The translations under genes and the position numbers were made by a program. From Streptococcus pseudopneumoniae (GTDB taxonomy: Bacteria; Bacillota; Bacilli; Lactobacillales; Streptococcaceae), in assembly GCF_001074565.1 (NCBI RefSeq), contig NZ_JUQX01000045.1:79246-143245 (forward strand): 64,000 nucleotides of DNA, read 5' to 3'. Below the pieces are notes generated by a model. The model worked only from the letters and a program-made list of their open reading frames with translations, had not been told where the DNA came from and did no database searches. Below, in pieces: positions 1 to 8,661 of this stretch. The first letter of the stretch is position 1; each line of letters begins with the position of its first letter.

Positions 1-263
1 TGTACGTCTGTTGTCGGAAAGCGAATCCTTACATAATCAAACAGCATTTCAAGGGGAGCGTCGGGATTGAAGCGTTCCAGAGCTTCCCAAAGGGACTGCT
101 GTAAATCCTCTGATGGCTTGACTTTTCCTGTTTCAATATCGCTTAGATACTGCCTTGTAATACCAGTCGCAACAGCTAAACGGTTTTGAGATAGTCCATA
201 AGCCAAGCGTTTTTCTTTTAAATGCTGTAACCAAGTTTGTTCATTCAGTAAAAATCCCTCCAA
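1..263 (-). CDS. orf20: Tn916 Orf20-type relaxase / replication initiator, N-terminal part
   Basis: The first ~87 residues of the relaxase that nicks oriT and starts rolling-circle processing of the element; the rest lies outside the window. A helix-turn-helix is visible (NRLAVATGITRQYLSDIE, about residues 27-45), typical of the N-terminus of this family. There is no ATG start: TTG at 263 gives the N-terminus I remember for Tn916 Orf20 (MEGFLLNEQTW). However, the only good Shine-Dalgarno (GGAGGG, complement of 256-261) lies inside that reading and precedes CTG at 248, so initiation at an unusual CTG is possible. It is separated from orf21 by oriT. Confidence 0.85.
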   Translation of the reverse strand, partial: MEGFLLNEQTWLQHLKEKRLAYGLSQNRLAVATGITRQYLSDIETGKVKPSEDLQQSLWEALERFNPDAPLEMLFDYVRIRFPTTDV

Positions 264-440
264 TCAAAAAGGCGTATGTCAACTTTTAAAGCCCATTTGA
301 CATACGCTGAAATTTTGTAAATCCCTTGTAACCAAAGGATTTTCTAATGTTTTTTTGACTGTTTCCTGTCGATTTGTACCCCCCTGTTAGATACGGGGGG
401 TTAAGTGCTGGCGTGGCTATTGCCACACCAGCCAGCAAGA
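264..440. other. oriT region of the Tn916-type element
   Basis: This is the orf20-orf21 intergenic region, where Tn916 oriT has been mapped (established knowledge). It is rich in dyads. A perfect 11-bp inverted repeat spans 272-282 / 297-307 (GCGTATGTCAA). A C6/G6 stem lies at 379-384 / 395-400. An 11-bp imperfect hairpin sits at 408-418 / 423-433. A further hairpin (AGTCCAC..GTGGACT, about 444-487) runs into the 3' end of orf21. The nick site itself was not located. Confidence 0.75.
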
Positions 441-1826
441 TCAGTCCACACCTGCGACTTCCGCTTCGCACGTCGCCTGCGTGGACTGTCTGCTGTTGGA
501 TAACTTTTTAATTTCCTCCAAGAAATCATATCCTTTTGGTACAAGGGGAGTATAAAACTCTGATATGACACTTGTTCCTACATCAACATAGCCACGACCT
601 TTGATTCGCTTTAAGAAGAAATCCTTTTGTACGTCACTGCCAAACATCATGCCATAGCCCATTTCAGACATACGACCTAAAGCCACTCTGAAATTAAACT
701 GATCACGGATTCCGTCGCCTAAATATTTTGCGTCTGGACGTTGACAAGCCAGTATTAGAAAGAAGCCAGCTTGACGACCTAACATGACAATCTGTTTCAG
801 CTTATTCATAACTGCGGTGTTTTCTTTTGTTCCCAGCATTTCCATGAAAGCGACGTATTCATCAAAGATTAAGAAGTGTGCCGGGAGACCTAAGTAAGCA
901 TAATTTTTGCCAGTCTTATAGTTCTTCATCTGCTTCATTTCCTCACTACGTTTCATCATTTCTTCATAGAATGTTTCAATGCAAGAAAGCAAGTCTTCTT
1001 TTCTATAGTAGACATTTGCCATCACAGAACCTAAGTCCGCAAGGTCAGCATTTTTCGGGTCAAGAATATACAGTTTTGAATCTGTATGAAGCAAGGCTTC
1101 AATCAGTGTCAGTATAAAGTAAGTTTTACCGCCACCTGTACCACCAGCAATCAACATATGAGGGAGCTTATCATATTCCCACCATACGTTTTTCATTAAG
1201 CGAAGTTTACCATCTTTAGCTTCTACTTCATCAATAGAAATACGACTGGCTATGGTGTCATAGAGCAAAGTATATTCCACATAGGAATCCTTTAACTCTT
1301 TATCCGTCAGCTCACAGTACAAGCCACTCTCTAATTTCTTTTCCAAGTGTAAGAGTTGGTCTTGATATTTTCCCAGCGTGATTTCCACCCGTATCTGTAT
1401 CAAGCCATTTTTAAGTCGATAATACATTTTAGGGAAGTAGGTTATCTTTTCCTTTGTACGACCAGCACTATCTTTAAAGAAACCCTCTGTTTTGACCTGT
1501 TCAGATTCATACCACTTGTTTTCAAGTATCATCTTTGCCAGTTTTTGACGGTGGTAAAGTTGTTTAACCGTATCATAGCGAACCCGTTTGAATACAAACG
1601 CTACCAGCAAGCAGATAAGAATTGCGACACTGAAACTGATAATTAAATAGGGAATGTCAATCTTATCTGCTTGTGATAGGTTAAAATCCTGCCAGTTGAT
1701 CTGCTGGATTGTCTTCACATGAAACAGTCCGACAACCAGCAGGAAAACAGGCAGGAGTGACGCTATCGTAAAATGAAAGACTAAATCTTTACCAGATGGG
1801 CGAATCCTTTTACCACGCTGTTTCAT
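441..1826 (-). CDS. orf21: Tn916 Orf21, FtsK/SpoIIIE-type coupling ATPase
   Basis: This 461-residue protein is the Tn916 coupling protein, which brings the relaxase-DNA complex to the mating channel and pumps DNA. Two N-terminal membrane segments (about 15-37 and 57-80) are followed by an FtsK/SpoIIIE ATPase domain with Walker A GGTGGGKT (228-235) and a Walker B-like LIFDE (319-323). Its length equals the classical Tn916 Orf21, with no sign of damage. It lies downstream of orf23-orf22 in the same direction and ends at the oriT dyads. The stop codon region is itself part of a hairpin. Confidence 0.95.
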   Translation of the reverse strand: MKQRGKRIRPSGKDLVFHFTIASLLPVFLLVVGLFHVKTIQQINWQDFNLSQADKIDIPYLIISFSVAILICLLVAFVFKRVRYDTVKQLYHRQKLAKMILENKWYESEQVKTEGFFKDSAGRTKEKITYFPKMYYRLKNGLIQIRVEITLGKYQDQLLHLEKKLESGLYCELTDKELKDSYVEYTLLYDTIASRISIDEVEAKDGKLRLMKNVWWEYDKLPHMLIAGGTGGGKTYFILTLIEALLHTDSKLYILDPKNADLADLGSVMANVYYRKEDLLSCIETFYEEMMKRSEEMKQMKNYKTGKNYAYLGLPAHFLIFDEYVAFMEMLGTKENTAVMNKLKQIVMLGRQAGFFLILACQRPDAKYLGDGIRDQFNFRVALGRMSEMGYGMMFGSDVQKDFFLKRIKGRGYVDVGTSVISEFYTPLVPKGYDFLEEIKKLSNSRQSTQATCEAEVAGVD

Positions 1827-1854
1827 GCGAAAAAGTCTCCTTTCTACCTAGCGA

Positions 1855-2241
1855 CTATTTGTCTTGTGTCGGTTCTTTCTTTGCTTGTGGTTGAGCTTTG
1901 AATGAACTAGAATCCTTTGTCAGCACAATATCGTCTGCCTTGATATACCAGTCAACATCTGCTCCTTGATAGGTGGCAGTAGCAACGGTGTCCGCAATGG
2001 GATTGATAAGTTCCACCCGTGCGTTATAATCAAACTCTTTCAAAGGCACGCTGGCAGGAATACTTACTTGAATCATGCGTCCTTGTCCTTTGGATTTTAA
2101 GTCATAGGTACGTTCCTTGATTTCATCTGAAACCGACCCGTCTTCATTTTGGATTCTCACTTCACGACGTAGAGCAGAGAATTTCAATTCTCCAAAAGTC
2201 GTGTCTTTATCTAATACAATGCCATTTGCTAATCTCATCAT
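1855..2241 (-). CDS. orf22: Tn916 Orf22, DUF961 family
   Basis: A 128-residue soluble protein of the YdcP/DUF961 family, one of the two paralogues (Orf22, Orf23) found at the left end of Tn916-like elements. Their exact role in transfer is not known. It shares with Orf23 the pattern of an N-terminal F-G-x-L-x-F strand, a Ser-Tyr/Thr-Tyr-Asp-Leu stretch and an R/K-VxLVNP-like segment. An adjacent ATG-ATG pair leaves the start ambiguous by one codon; an AGAGAGG Shine-Dalgarno precedes it. The C-terminal 20 residues are Lys/Gln rich. Confidence 0.9.
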   Translation of the reverse strand: MMRLANGIVLDKDTTFGELKFSALRREVRIQNEDGSVSDEIKERTYDLKSKGQGRMIQVSIPASVPLKEFDYNARVELINPIADTVATATYQGADVDWYIKADDIVLTKDSSSFKAQPQAKKEPTQDK

Positions 2242-2256
2242 TTTTCCTCTCTTTCT

Positions 2257-2571
2257 TTATTCTTTTATCATGTCGTCAGCATGTAAAAGGTAATTTGTAA
2301 AACCACGAGTGCCGATTTTGTAGCCCTCTGCGGTAATACGTGGATTGACTAACTTCACACGTTCCTCAAAGCCGAAATGTTTTTCGCCAGCTTCAGCAGG
2401 AAGCACCACCACAATATCATCTGCTCTTTGAACATCAGAATAGAGATTATAGCTTCTTGATAAGACAGTTAGCCGTCCGTTGATTCTTCGCTGAACGACT
2501 TTATCCTCGCCAGCAAATTCTAAATTGCCGAATGTTTTTTCCATGTTGGGAATCACAAATTTAAGTTCCAT
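2257..2571 (-). CDS. orf23: Tn916 Orf23, DUF961 family
   Basis: A 104-residue paralogue of Orf22 (DUF961/YdcP), the first sizeable gene of the transfer operon. Its start is supported by GAAAGGATAG eight bases upstream of the ATG. No membrane segments, signal peptide or catalytic motif are visible. Its function is unknown, and the assignment rests on position and the Orf22/Orf23 family pattern. Confidence 0.9.
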   Translation of the reverse strand: MELKFVIPNMEKTFGNLEFAGEDKVVQRRINGRLTVLSRSYNLYSDVQRADDIVVVLPAEAGEKHFGFEERVKLVNPRITAEGYKIGTRGFTNYLLHADDMIKE

Positions 2572-2593
2572 ATTTTTACCTATCCTTTCTTTT

Positions 2594-2668
2594 TTATTGG
2601 CTGAATGAATGTTTGATGGTCTTAAAGAGTGGGGAACGACCTTTTGATTCTTGATTTTTTGTTTTCAT
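2594..2668 (-). CDS. 24-residue small ORF at the orf24 position
   Basis: A short reading frame (starts MKTKNQESKGR, ends KHSFSQ) with a good Shine-Dalgarno (GGAAGTGA) just upstream of its ATG and a TAA 22 bases before orf23. It is basic and polar with no membrane segment. It lies directly behind a hairpin terminator, as a leader peptide might. In Tn916 a short orf24 is annotated at this place; whether this is the same frame cannot be checked here. Confidence 0.55.
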   Translation of the reverse strand: MKTKNQESKGRSPLFKTIKHSFSQ

Positions 2669-2694
2669 AAGTTCACTTCCTTTCAAAATCGGGT

Positions 2695-2728
2695 AAAAAA
2701 ATAGACACCTCATTTTTTGAAGTGTCTA
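2695..2728 (-). terminator. Rho-independent terminator/attenuator ahead of the transfer operon
   Basis: On the minus strand TAGACAC..GTGTCTA forms a stem (2702-2708 / 2722-2728, extended by three more pairs after one mismatch), followed immediately by a run of seven T (complement of 2695-2701). It would stop leftward transcripts entering from the chromosome, or across the joint of the circular form, before the 24-residue ORF and orf23. Confidence 0.75.
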
Positions 2729-2812
2729 CCTATTAAATATTCAAATTTTATTGGAAGTATCTTTATATCTTCACTTTTCAAGGATAAATCGTCGTATCAA
2801 AGCTCATTCATA

Positions 2813-2834
2813 AGTAGTAAATTAGTAGTAAATT
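2813..2834. repeat. Tandem Int arm-binding repeats (DR2 type)
   Basis: Two perfect 11-bp copies of AGTAGTAAATT lie head to tail (2813-2823, 2824-2834). The same core is the site bound by the N-terminal domain of Tn916 integrase (established knowledge). Together with the following terminal sequence they mark the left end of the element. Confidence 0.8.
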
Positions 2835-2928
2835 GAGTGGTTTTGACCTTGATAAAGTGTGATAAGTCCAGTTTTTATGCGGATAAATAGATTTTTATGC
2901 TATTTTTAAGATAAAAATAGGTCAAAAG

Positions 2929-2957
2929 TTTCAAAATTTTTAGAAATAGCGTATAAT
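2929..2957 (+). promoter_or_regulatory. Promoter of the surface nucleotidase gene
   Basis: -35 TTTCAA (2929-2934), 17-bp spacer, -10 TATAAT (2952-2957), about 35 bases before the ATG. The -35 starts only some 20-25 bases beyond the end of the conjugative element, so sequence upstream of -35 has been replaced by the insertion. Confidence 0.7.
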
Positions 2958-2991
2958 ATAAAAGAGAAAAAGAAAAGAAAGGGATTTTAAA

Positions 2992-5043
2992 ATGAACAAA
3001 CGTTCTTTGTTACCTGTCTTATCGACAGCCCTGTTAGCTCCAGCCTTCTTAGCTGGACAAGTATACGCTGAAGAAGCAACAACTCCTGCAGAAAGTTCAG
3101 CTGTTGTAGCGACTCCTGCTACGTCGGCGACTCCAGCTCCTGTTGAGAGCCCTGCGGTACCGGAAACTTCGGAAACTTCAGAAGCGGTTGCACCTGCAGA
3201 AACTCCGTCAGCTCCTGCTGAATCTCCTAAAAGCGAAGAAAAGGACACCGTTATCTTACACACTAATGATGTCCATGGTCGTATTGTAGAGGAAAAAGGA
3301 GTAATTGGAGATGCCAAGTTAGCGACTGTCATTGAGCAGGAGCGTGCAAAATCAAATCAAAATACTCTGGTTGTTGACGCGGGAGACGCTTTCCAAGGTT
3401 TACCGATTTCCAACTCTACTAAGGGTGAAGCACGCGCTGAAATTCTCAATCAGATGCAGTATGATGCCATGGCAGTAGGAAACCATGAGTTTGACTTTGG
3501 TCTTGATGAAGTTAAAAAATACAAGGAAATCTTGAAATTCCCATTACTTAGTTCAAATACCTACGTCAATGGTGCTCGTCTCTTTGAAGCTTCCACAATC
3601 GTTGATAAAGATAAGACTGTGGAAGGTGATGAGTTTGTTGTAATCGGCGTGACAACACCTGAAACTGCTACAAAAACCCACCCTAAAAACATTAAAGGGG
3701 TAACTTTTACAGATCCAATCTCTGAAGTCAATAAGGTCATCGAAGAAGTTCAAGCCAAGGCTCGTGCAGAAGGTAAGGACTACAAACACTATGTTGTGCT
3801 TGCTCACTTGGGTGTAGATACCACAACTCCAGTCGAGTGGCGTGGTTCAACCTTGGCAGAAGCTCTCTCTAAAAATCCTCGTTTGAAAGGGAAACGCGTA
3901 ACAGTAATCGACGGTCACTCTCATACAGTAGAATCAACGACCTATGGAGATAATGTTACCTATAACCAGACGGGAAGCTACCTTCATAATGTAGGAAAAA
4001 TCACCTACAAATCACGTCAGCTTTTGGGCAATCCAACTCAGATTCCGGCTGCTGATGCTAAAAAATTACCAGCTAATCCTACAGTTGAAAAACTAGTCAA
4101 AGACATTAAACAAAAATACGATGCTGAAAATGCTGTTGAAGTCGTTTCAAACAGCCCTGTAGAACTAAACGGTGATCGTGAAAATGTTCGGGTTCGTGAA
4201 ACTAACCTCGGAAACGTCGTAGCGGACTCCCTCTATCAGTATGGTCAAACAGGATTTAGCCATCCGACAGACATCGCTGTGACAAATGGTGGTGGCTTGC
4301 GTGAAACCATTGCAAAAGGCAAACCAATCACTAAAGGAAATGTCATAGCTGTTCTTCCGTTTGGAAATACCATCTCACAAATCCAAGTGACTGGGCAACA
4401 AGTTTTGGATATGTTTGAAAAGTCACTCGGCTCTATCTTGCAGGTCGATAAGGATGGCAAGAAGGTCTTGGATGAGAACGGCCAACCATTGCTAGAACCA
4501 AGTGGTGGCTTCTTGCAAGTTTCAGGTGTGAAGGTCTACTATGATACTAATCTACCATCAGGAAAACGTGTCTTGGCCATCCAGGTCAAAAACCGCACGA
4601 CTGGTCGTTATGATCTCCTAGACCTCGCAAAAACTTACTATCTTGCAACCAATGATTTCCTAGCTGCGGGTGGTGATGGCTACACTATGTTGGGTGGCGC
4701 TCGTGAAGAAGGCCCATCTATGGATGCTGCCTTTGAAGAGTATCTGAAAACCGCTGATTTGACCCAGTATGAAAAGATTAATCCGAACTCACGGACGATT
4801 TCTGTGGACTCTACAACTTTTAGTCTGCCGGTAGAAACGCCTCAAACGAATGCGGCTGCTAACGATGCGACTACAAATGTGCCATTGACTTATGAGGTGG
4901 CAGGTCAATTTAGCAAGAAAGCAGTTGTCTCAGAAAAAGCCCTCCCAAATACAGGAAGCGAACAGTCCATCTTCTTGCTCTTAATGGGAATGGTAGCTGG
5001 TTTGGCAGGTATCTTGTCGAGTCGAAAACCAAAGCAAAAATAG
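2992..5043 (+). CDS. Cell-wall-anchored 5'-nucleotidase (UshA/Nt5e family)
   Basis: A 683-residue surface enzyme predicted to hydrolyse extracellular nucleotides. In related streptococci such proteins make adenosine that dampens phagocytes. Residues 1-26 are a signal peptide ending at VYA. Residues 27-83 are a Pro/Ala/Ser/Thr-rich linker. The metallophosphatase domain starts at about 85, with HTNDVHG (90-96) and GNHE (163-166). A C-terminal nucleotidase domain carries an NGGGLR substrate motif. The protein ends in LPNTG (651-655), a hydrophobic stretch and a basic tail, the sortase A signal. It is monocistronic with a terminator after it. The conjugative element sits directly upstream. Confidence 0.93.
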   Translation: MNKRSLLPVLSTALLAPAFLAGQVYAEEATTPAESSAVVATPATSATPAPVESPAVPETSETSEAVAPAETPSAPAESPKSEEKDTVILHTNDVHGRIVEEKGVIGDAKLATVIEQERAKSNQNTLVVDAGDAFQGLPISNSTKGEARAEILNQMQYDAMAVGNHEFDFGLDEVKKYKEILKFPLLSSNTYVNGARLFEASTIVDKDKTVEGDEFVVIGVTTPETATKTHPKNIKGVTFTDPISEVNKVIEEVQAKARAEGKDYKHYVVLAHLGVDTTTPVEWRGSTLAEALSKNPRLKGKRVTVIDGHSHTVESTTYGDNVTYNQTGSYLHNVGKITYKSRQLLGNPTQIPAADAKKLPANPTVEKLVKDIKQKYDAENAVEVVSNSPVELNGDRENVRVRETNLGNVVADSLYQYGQTGFSHPTDIAVTNGGGLRETIAKGKPITKGNVIAVLPFGNTISQIQVTGQQVLDMFEKSLGSILQVDKDGKKVLDENGQPLLEPSGGFLQVSGVKVYYDTNLPSGKRVLAIQVKNRTTGRYDLLDLAKTYYLATNDFLAAGGDGYTMLGGAREEGPSMDAAFEEYLKTADLTQYEKINPNSRTISVDSTTFSLPVETPQTNAAANDATTNVPLTYEVAGQFSKKAVVSEKALPNTGSEQSIFLLLMGMVAGLAGILSSRKPKQK

Positions 5044-5058
5044 GTTAAATTTCATATC

Positions 5059-5110
5059 TAGAAGAGTCTAGGGAAACGTTTTTACGCCTTTTTCCCTTGA
5101 CTCTTTTTTG
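5059..5110 (+). terminator. Terminator after the nucleotidase gene
   Basis: A long stem, AAGAGTC..GACTCTT with an inner GGGAAA/TTTCCC arm, is followed by TTTTTT. The downstream arm also contains the -35 of the adc promoter. Confidence 0.75.
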
Positions 5111-5135
5111 GTTTATGATATAATTAACCAGTAAA
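5097..5135 (+). promoter_or_regulatory. adc promoter with overlapping AdcR box
   Basis: -35 TTGACT (5097-5102), 16-bp spacer, -10 TATAAT (5119-5124). TTAACCAGTAAA (5124-5135) matches 11 of 12 positions of the known AdcR palindrome TTAACYRGTTAA and begins on the last base of the -10, so zinc-bound AdcR would block the promoter of its own operon. Confidence 0.8.
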
Positions 5136-5192
5136 GAATCGGTGGCTATCTATGTTTTTTTACGAAAAAGATAGCTAGGGAAGGAGTAACAC

Positions 5193-5633
5193 ATGAGACA
5201 GCTTGCGCAGGAAATCGATAACTTTTTAAACGAGGTGATCTTGAGATCTGAGAACCAGCATGAAATTCTAATCGGGCATTGCACGAGTGACGTTGCCTTG
5301 ACCAATACTCAGGAACACATCCTCATGCTCTTATCAGAAGAATCCCTAACCAACTCGGAGTTGGCCCGTCGTCTCAATGTCAGTCAGGCGGCAGTGACCA
5401 AGGCTATCAAGTCTTTGGTCAAAGAGGGTATGTTAGAGACATCCAGAGATCCAAAGGATGCGCGTGTGATCTTTTATCAACTGACAGAACTAGCTCGACC
5501 GGTAGCAGAGGAACACCACCACCATCATGAGCACACGCTCTTAGCCTATGAACAAGTGGCAAGTCAGTTTACTCCAAATGAACAAGAAGTTATCCAGCGG
5601 TTTTTAACTGCTTTAGTAGGAGAAATCAAATAA
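5193..5633 (+). CDS. adcR: Zinc-responsive MarR-family repressor AdcR
   Basis: A 146-residue winged-helix repressor of zinc uptake genes. The MarR DNA-binding core is at about 40-100 ([20 protein letters not shown]). A striking EEHHHHHEH segment near 106-114 supplies zinc ligands, as in pneumococcal AdcR. It is the first gene of adcRCBA; its TAA overlaps the adcC ATG (TAATG), implying coupled translation. GGAAGGAG precedes the start. The operator over the promoter indicates autorepression. Confidence 0.95.
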   Translation: MRQLAQEIDNFLNEVILRSENQHEILIGHCTSDVALTNTQEHILMLLSEESLTNSELARRLNVSQAAVTKAIKSLVKEGMLETSRDPKDARVIFYQLTELARPVAEEHHHHHEHTLLAYEQVASQFTPNEQEVIQRFLTALVGEIK

Positions 5634-6337
5634 TGAGGTATATTACAGTAGAGGACTTGTCTTTCTATTATGACAAAGAGCCTGTCCTCGAGCATATCAA
5701 CTATAGTGTTGATAGTGGGGAGTTTGTCACCTTGACTGGTGAAAATGGGGCTGCCAAGACGACGCTGATTAAGGCAAGTCTAGGCATCTTGCAACCAAGA
5801 TTTGGTAAGGTAACCATCTCAAAGACAAACACTCATGGGAAAAAGCTTAGGATCGCTTATCTTCCCCAGCAGATAGCCAGTTTTAATGCTGGTTTTCCAA
5901 GTACGGTTTATGAATTTGTCAAGTCGGGTCGTTATCCGCGAAAGGGCTGGTTTCGTCGCTTGAACGCCCATGATGAGGAACATATCAAGGCCAGTCTAGA
6001 CTCAGTTGGTATGTGGGAACATCGTGACAAACGAATTGGCTCTCTCTCGGGAGGGCAAAAGCAACGAGCAGTTATTGCAAGGATGTTTGCTTCTGACCCA
6101 GATATCTTTGTCTTGGATGAGCCGACGACAGGGATGGATGCTGGAAGCAAAAATGAATTTTACGAACTCATGCACCATAGTGCCCACCATCATGGCAAGG
6201 CTGTTTTGATGATTACCCATGACCCTGAGGAGATCAAGGACTACGCAGATCGCAATATCCATCTAGTCCGTAACCAAGACTCGCCGTGGCGTTGTTTTAA
6301 CGTTCACGAAAGCGACCAGGAGGTGGACCATGCTTAG
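5633..6337 (+). CDS. adcC: Zinc ABC transporter ATPase AdcC
   Basis: A 234-residue ATPase that powers AdcB. Walker A is GENGAAKTT (about 37-45), the variant with Ala-Ala typical of AdcC. The signature is LSGGQKQR, Walker B is [11 protein letters not shown], and the H-loop is MITHD. It overlaps adcR by one base and adcB by eight, so the operon is tightly coupled. Confidence 0.95.
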   Translation: MRYITVEDLSFYYDKEPVLEHINYSVDSGEFVTLTGENGAAKTTLIKASLGILQPRFGKVTISKTNTHGKKLRIAYLPQQIASFNAGFPSTVYEFVKSGRYPRKGWFRRLNAHDEEHIKASLDSVGMWEHRDKRIGSLSGGQKQRAVIARMFASDPDIFVLDEPTTGMDAGSKNEFYELMHHSAHHHGKAVLMITHDPEEIKDYADRNIHLVRNQDSPWRCFNVHESDQEVDHA

Positions 6338-7136
6338 TTTGTTATCTTATGACTTTATGCAGCGTGCCTTCTTGGCGGTCATTGCCATGAGTCTCTTTTC
6401 TCCAGTTCTTGGGACTTTCCTTATCTTACGTCGTCAGAGTCTCATGAGCGATACCCTCAGTCACGTTTCTCTATCAGGAGTAGCCTTTGGTCTGGTTTTG
6501 GGGATTTCTCCAACTATTTCAACCATTGCTATTGTCCTGATCGCTGCTGTCTTTCTGGAGTATCTCCGTACAGTCTATAAGAACTTTATGGAAATCGGGA
6601 CAGCTATCCTCATGTCTACAGGGCTTGCAGTCTCCCTTATCGTCATGAGTAAGGGGAAAAGTTCGAGTTCCATGAGTTTGGACCAATATCTCTTTGGGTC
6701 TATTGTGACTATTAGCCAGGAGCAGGTGATTTTCCTCTTTGCCATTGCTGCGGTCGTTTTGCTCTTGACTTTCTTGTTCTTGCGACCAATGTATATCCTG
6801 ACTTTTGATGAGGACACGGCCTTTGTGGATGGCTTGCCAGTTCGTACCATGTCTATCCTCTTTAACATGGTGACAGGGGTGGCGATTGCCCTTATGATTC
6901 CAGCAGCAGGAGCTCTTTTGGTATCGACCATTATGGTCTTGCCAGCTAGTATTGCCCTTCGTCTGGGGAAAAACTTCAAATCCGTTATGTTACTAGCCAG
7001 CGCTATTGGCTTTTTGGGAATGGTGGCAGGACTTTATATTTCCTACTATGCGGAAACCCCTGCTAGCGCTAGTATTACCATTATCTTTGTAGCTGTCTTT
7101 TTGTTAGTCAGTCTACTGAAACGTTTTATCAAATAG
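6330..7136 (+). CDS. adcB: Zinc ABC transporter permease AdcB
   Basis: A 268-residue polytopic membrane protein of the ABC-3 (ZnuB/MntB) family with about eight hydrophobic helices. The conserved [13 protein letters not shown] segment near residues 207-219 is the contact to the ATPase. The start at 6330 lies inside the end of adcC behind an AGGAGG. It forms the zinc channel with AdcC and the binding protein AdcA encoded next. Confidence 0.95.
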   Translation: MLSLLSYDFMQRAFLAVIAMSLFSPVLGTFLILRRQSLMSDTLSHVSLSGVAFGLVLGISPTISTIAIVLIAAVFLEYLRTVYKNFMEIGTAILMSTGLAVSLIVMSKGKSSSSMSLDQYLFGSIVTISQEQVIFLFAIAAVVLLLTFLFLRPMYILTFDEDTAFVDGLPVRTMSILFNMVTGVAIALMIPAAGALLVSTIMVLPASIALRLGKNFKSVMLLASAIGFLGMVAGLYISYYAETPASASITIIFVAVFLLVSLLKRFIK

Positions 7137-7145
7137 GAGAATGAA

Positions 7146-8651
7146 ATGAAAAAAATTAGCTTACTACTGGCTAGTCTATGTGCCCTGTTTTTAGTGGCTT
7201 GTTCCAATCAAAAACAGGCAGATGGGAAGCTAAATATCGTGACAACCTTTTACCCTGTCTACGAATTTACCAAACAAGTCGCAGGAGATACTGCTAATGT
7301 AGAACTTCTAATCGGTGCTGGTACAGAACCCCATGAGTATGAACCGTCTGCCAAGGCAGTTGCCAAAATTCAAGACGCAGATACCTTTGTCTATGAAAAT
7401 GAAAATATGGAAACATGGGTTCCAAAATTGTTAGAATCCTTGGATAAGAAAAAAGTGAAAACTATCAAGGCAACAGGTGATATGCTCCTCTTGCCAGGTG
7501 GTGAGGAAGAAGAGGAAGGGCATGATCATGGCGGTGAGGGTCACCATCACGACTACGATCCCCACGTTTGGCTTTCACCAGCACGCGCCATCAAACTGGT
7601 AGAGCATATCCGTGACAGCTTGTCAGCAGATTATCCTGATAAAAAAGAGACTTTTGAGAAGAATGCAGCTGCCTATATTGAAAAATTGCAAGCATTGGAC
7701 AAGGCCTACACAGATGGCTTGTCTCAAGCGAAGCAAAAGAGTTTCGTGACCCAGCACGCAGCCTTCCGATACTTGGCTTTGGACTACGGTCTCAAGCAAG
7801 TATCCATCTCAGGTCTTTCACCAGACGCAGAACCATCAGCAGCTCGTTTAGCAGAGTTGACAGAGTATATCAAGAAAAACAAGATTTCTTATATCTACTT
7901 TGAAGAGAATGCCTCTCAAGCCCTTGCCAATACCCTTTCCAAAGAAACAGGCGTCAAACTAGATGTGCTCAATCCGCTAGAAAGTCTGACAGAAGAAGCA
8001 ACCAAGGCCGGTGAGGACTATATCTCCGTGATGGAGAAAAACCTCAAGGCTCTCAAGCAGACAACAGATCAAGAAGGGACGGAAATTGAGCCAGAGAAGG
8101 AAGAAAACACCAAGACAGTTCACAATGGTTACTTTGAGGATGCAGATGTCAAGGACCGCTCCTTGAGTGACTATGTTGGTAACTGGCAATCTGTCTATCC
8201 TTTCCTTGAGGATGGAACTTTTGATCAAGTCTTTGACTACAAGGCTAAGTTGACTGGCAAGATGACCAAAGATGAGTACAAGGCTTACTATAGAAAAGGC
8301 TATCAGACAGATGTGACTAAGATCAACATCACTGACAACACTATGGAATTTGTTCAAGGTGGCCAAAGCAAGAAATTCACCTACAAGTATGTCGGCAAGA
8401 AAATCTTGACTTATAAGAAAGGCAATCGTGGCGTGCGTTTCCTCTTTGAAGCGACAGATGCGGACGCTGGACAGTTCAAGTATGTTCAGTTTAGTGACCA
8501 CAATATCGCCCCAGTCAAGGCAGAACATTTCCATATCTTCTTTGGAGGTACTAGCCAAGAAGCCCTCTTTGAAGAGATGGATAACTGGCCAACCTACTAT
8601 CCAGATAACCTATCTGGCCAAGAAATCGCCCAAGAAATGTTGGCGCATTGA
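7146..8651 (+). CDS. adcA: Zinc-binding lipoprotein AdcA with ZinT domain
   Basis: A 501-residue two-domain zinc receptor. A lipoprotein signal (LFLVACSN, lipid on the Cys near residue 19) leads into a cluster A-I solute-binding domain with an acidic/His-rich loop (EEEEEGHDHGGEGHHHD, about 120-137). A C-terminal ZinT domain spans about 320-501 and contains HFHIFFG. This fusion is the normal streptococcal AdcA. It follows adcB by nine bases and is closed by a terminator. Zinc repression through AdcR is expected. Confidence 0.96.
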   Translation: MKKISLLLASLCALFLVACSNQKQADGKLNIVTTFYPVYEFTKQVAGDTANVELLIGAGTEPHEYEPSAKAVAKIQDADTFVYENENMETWVPKLLESLDKKKVKTIKATGDMLLLPGGEEEEEGHDHGGEGHHHDYDPHVWLSPARAIKLVEHIRDSLSADYPDKKETFEKNAAAYIEKLQALDKAYTDGLSQAKQKSFVTQHAAFRYLALDYGLKQVSISGLSPDAEPSAARLAELTEYIKKNKISYIYFEENASQALANTLSKETGVKLDVLNPLESLTEEATKAGEDYISVMEKNLKALKQTTDQEGTEIEPEKEENTKTVHNGYFEDADVKDRSLSDYVGNWQSVYPFLEDGTFDQVFDYKAKLTGKMTKDEYKAYYRKGYQTDVTKINITDNTMEFVQGGQSKKFTYKYVGKKILTYKKGNRGVRFLFEATDADAGQFKYVQFSDHNIAPVKAEHFHIFFGGTSQEALFEEMDNWPTYYPDNLSGQEIAQEMLAH

Positions 8652-8661
8652 TGCAAGAGAG

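Larger units (their letters stand above)
1..2908 (-). mobile_element. Left end of a Tn916-family integrative conjugative element
   Basis: Gene order orf23, orf22, orf21, oriT, orf20 is that of the Tn916 transfer region; the element continues beyond the left edge, so tet(M), xis and int are not visible. The chromosomal end is placed at about 2905-2910, where the AT-rich Tn916 terminal sequence (ending TTTTTATGCTATTTTT) gives way to the promoter region of the nucleotidase gene. Tandem Int arm-binding repeats lie just inside this end. The exact boundary cannot be fixed without the empty site. Confidence 0.9.

Noticed and set aside
286..471. 61-residue minus-strand frame across the orf20-orf21 gap
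   Set aside because: It runs through the oriT dyads, has no ribosome binding site and is not a known Tn916 gene.
2940..3332. 130-residue minus-strand frame rich in Ala/Ser/Val
   Set aside because: Antisense shadow of the Pro/Ala/Thr-rich start of the nucleotidase gene; low-complexity coding produces such frames.
7977..8558. 193-residue minus-strand frame
   Set aside because: Antisense to adcA, including its ZinT domain; the adcA reading is certain.
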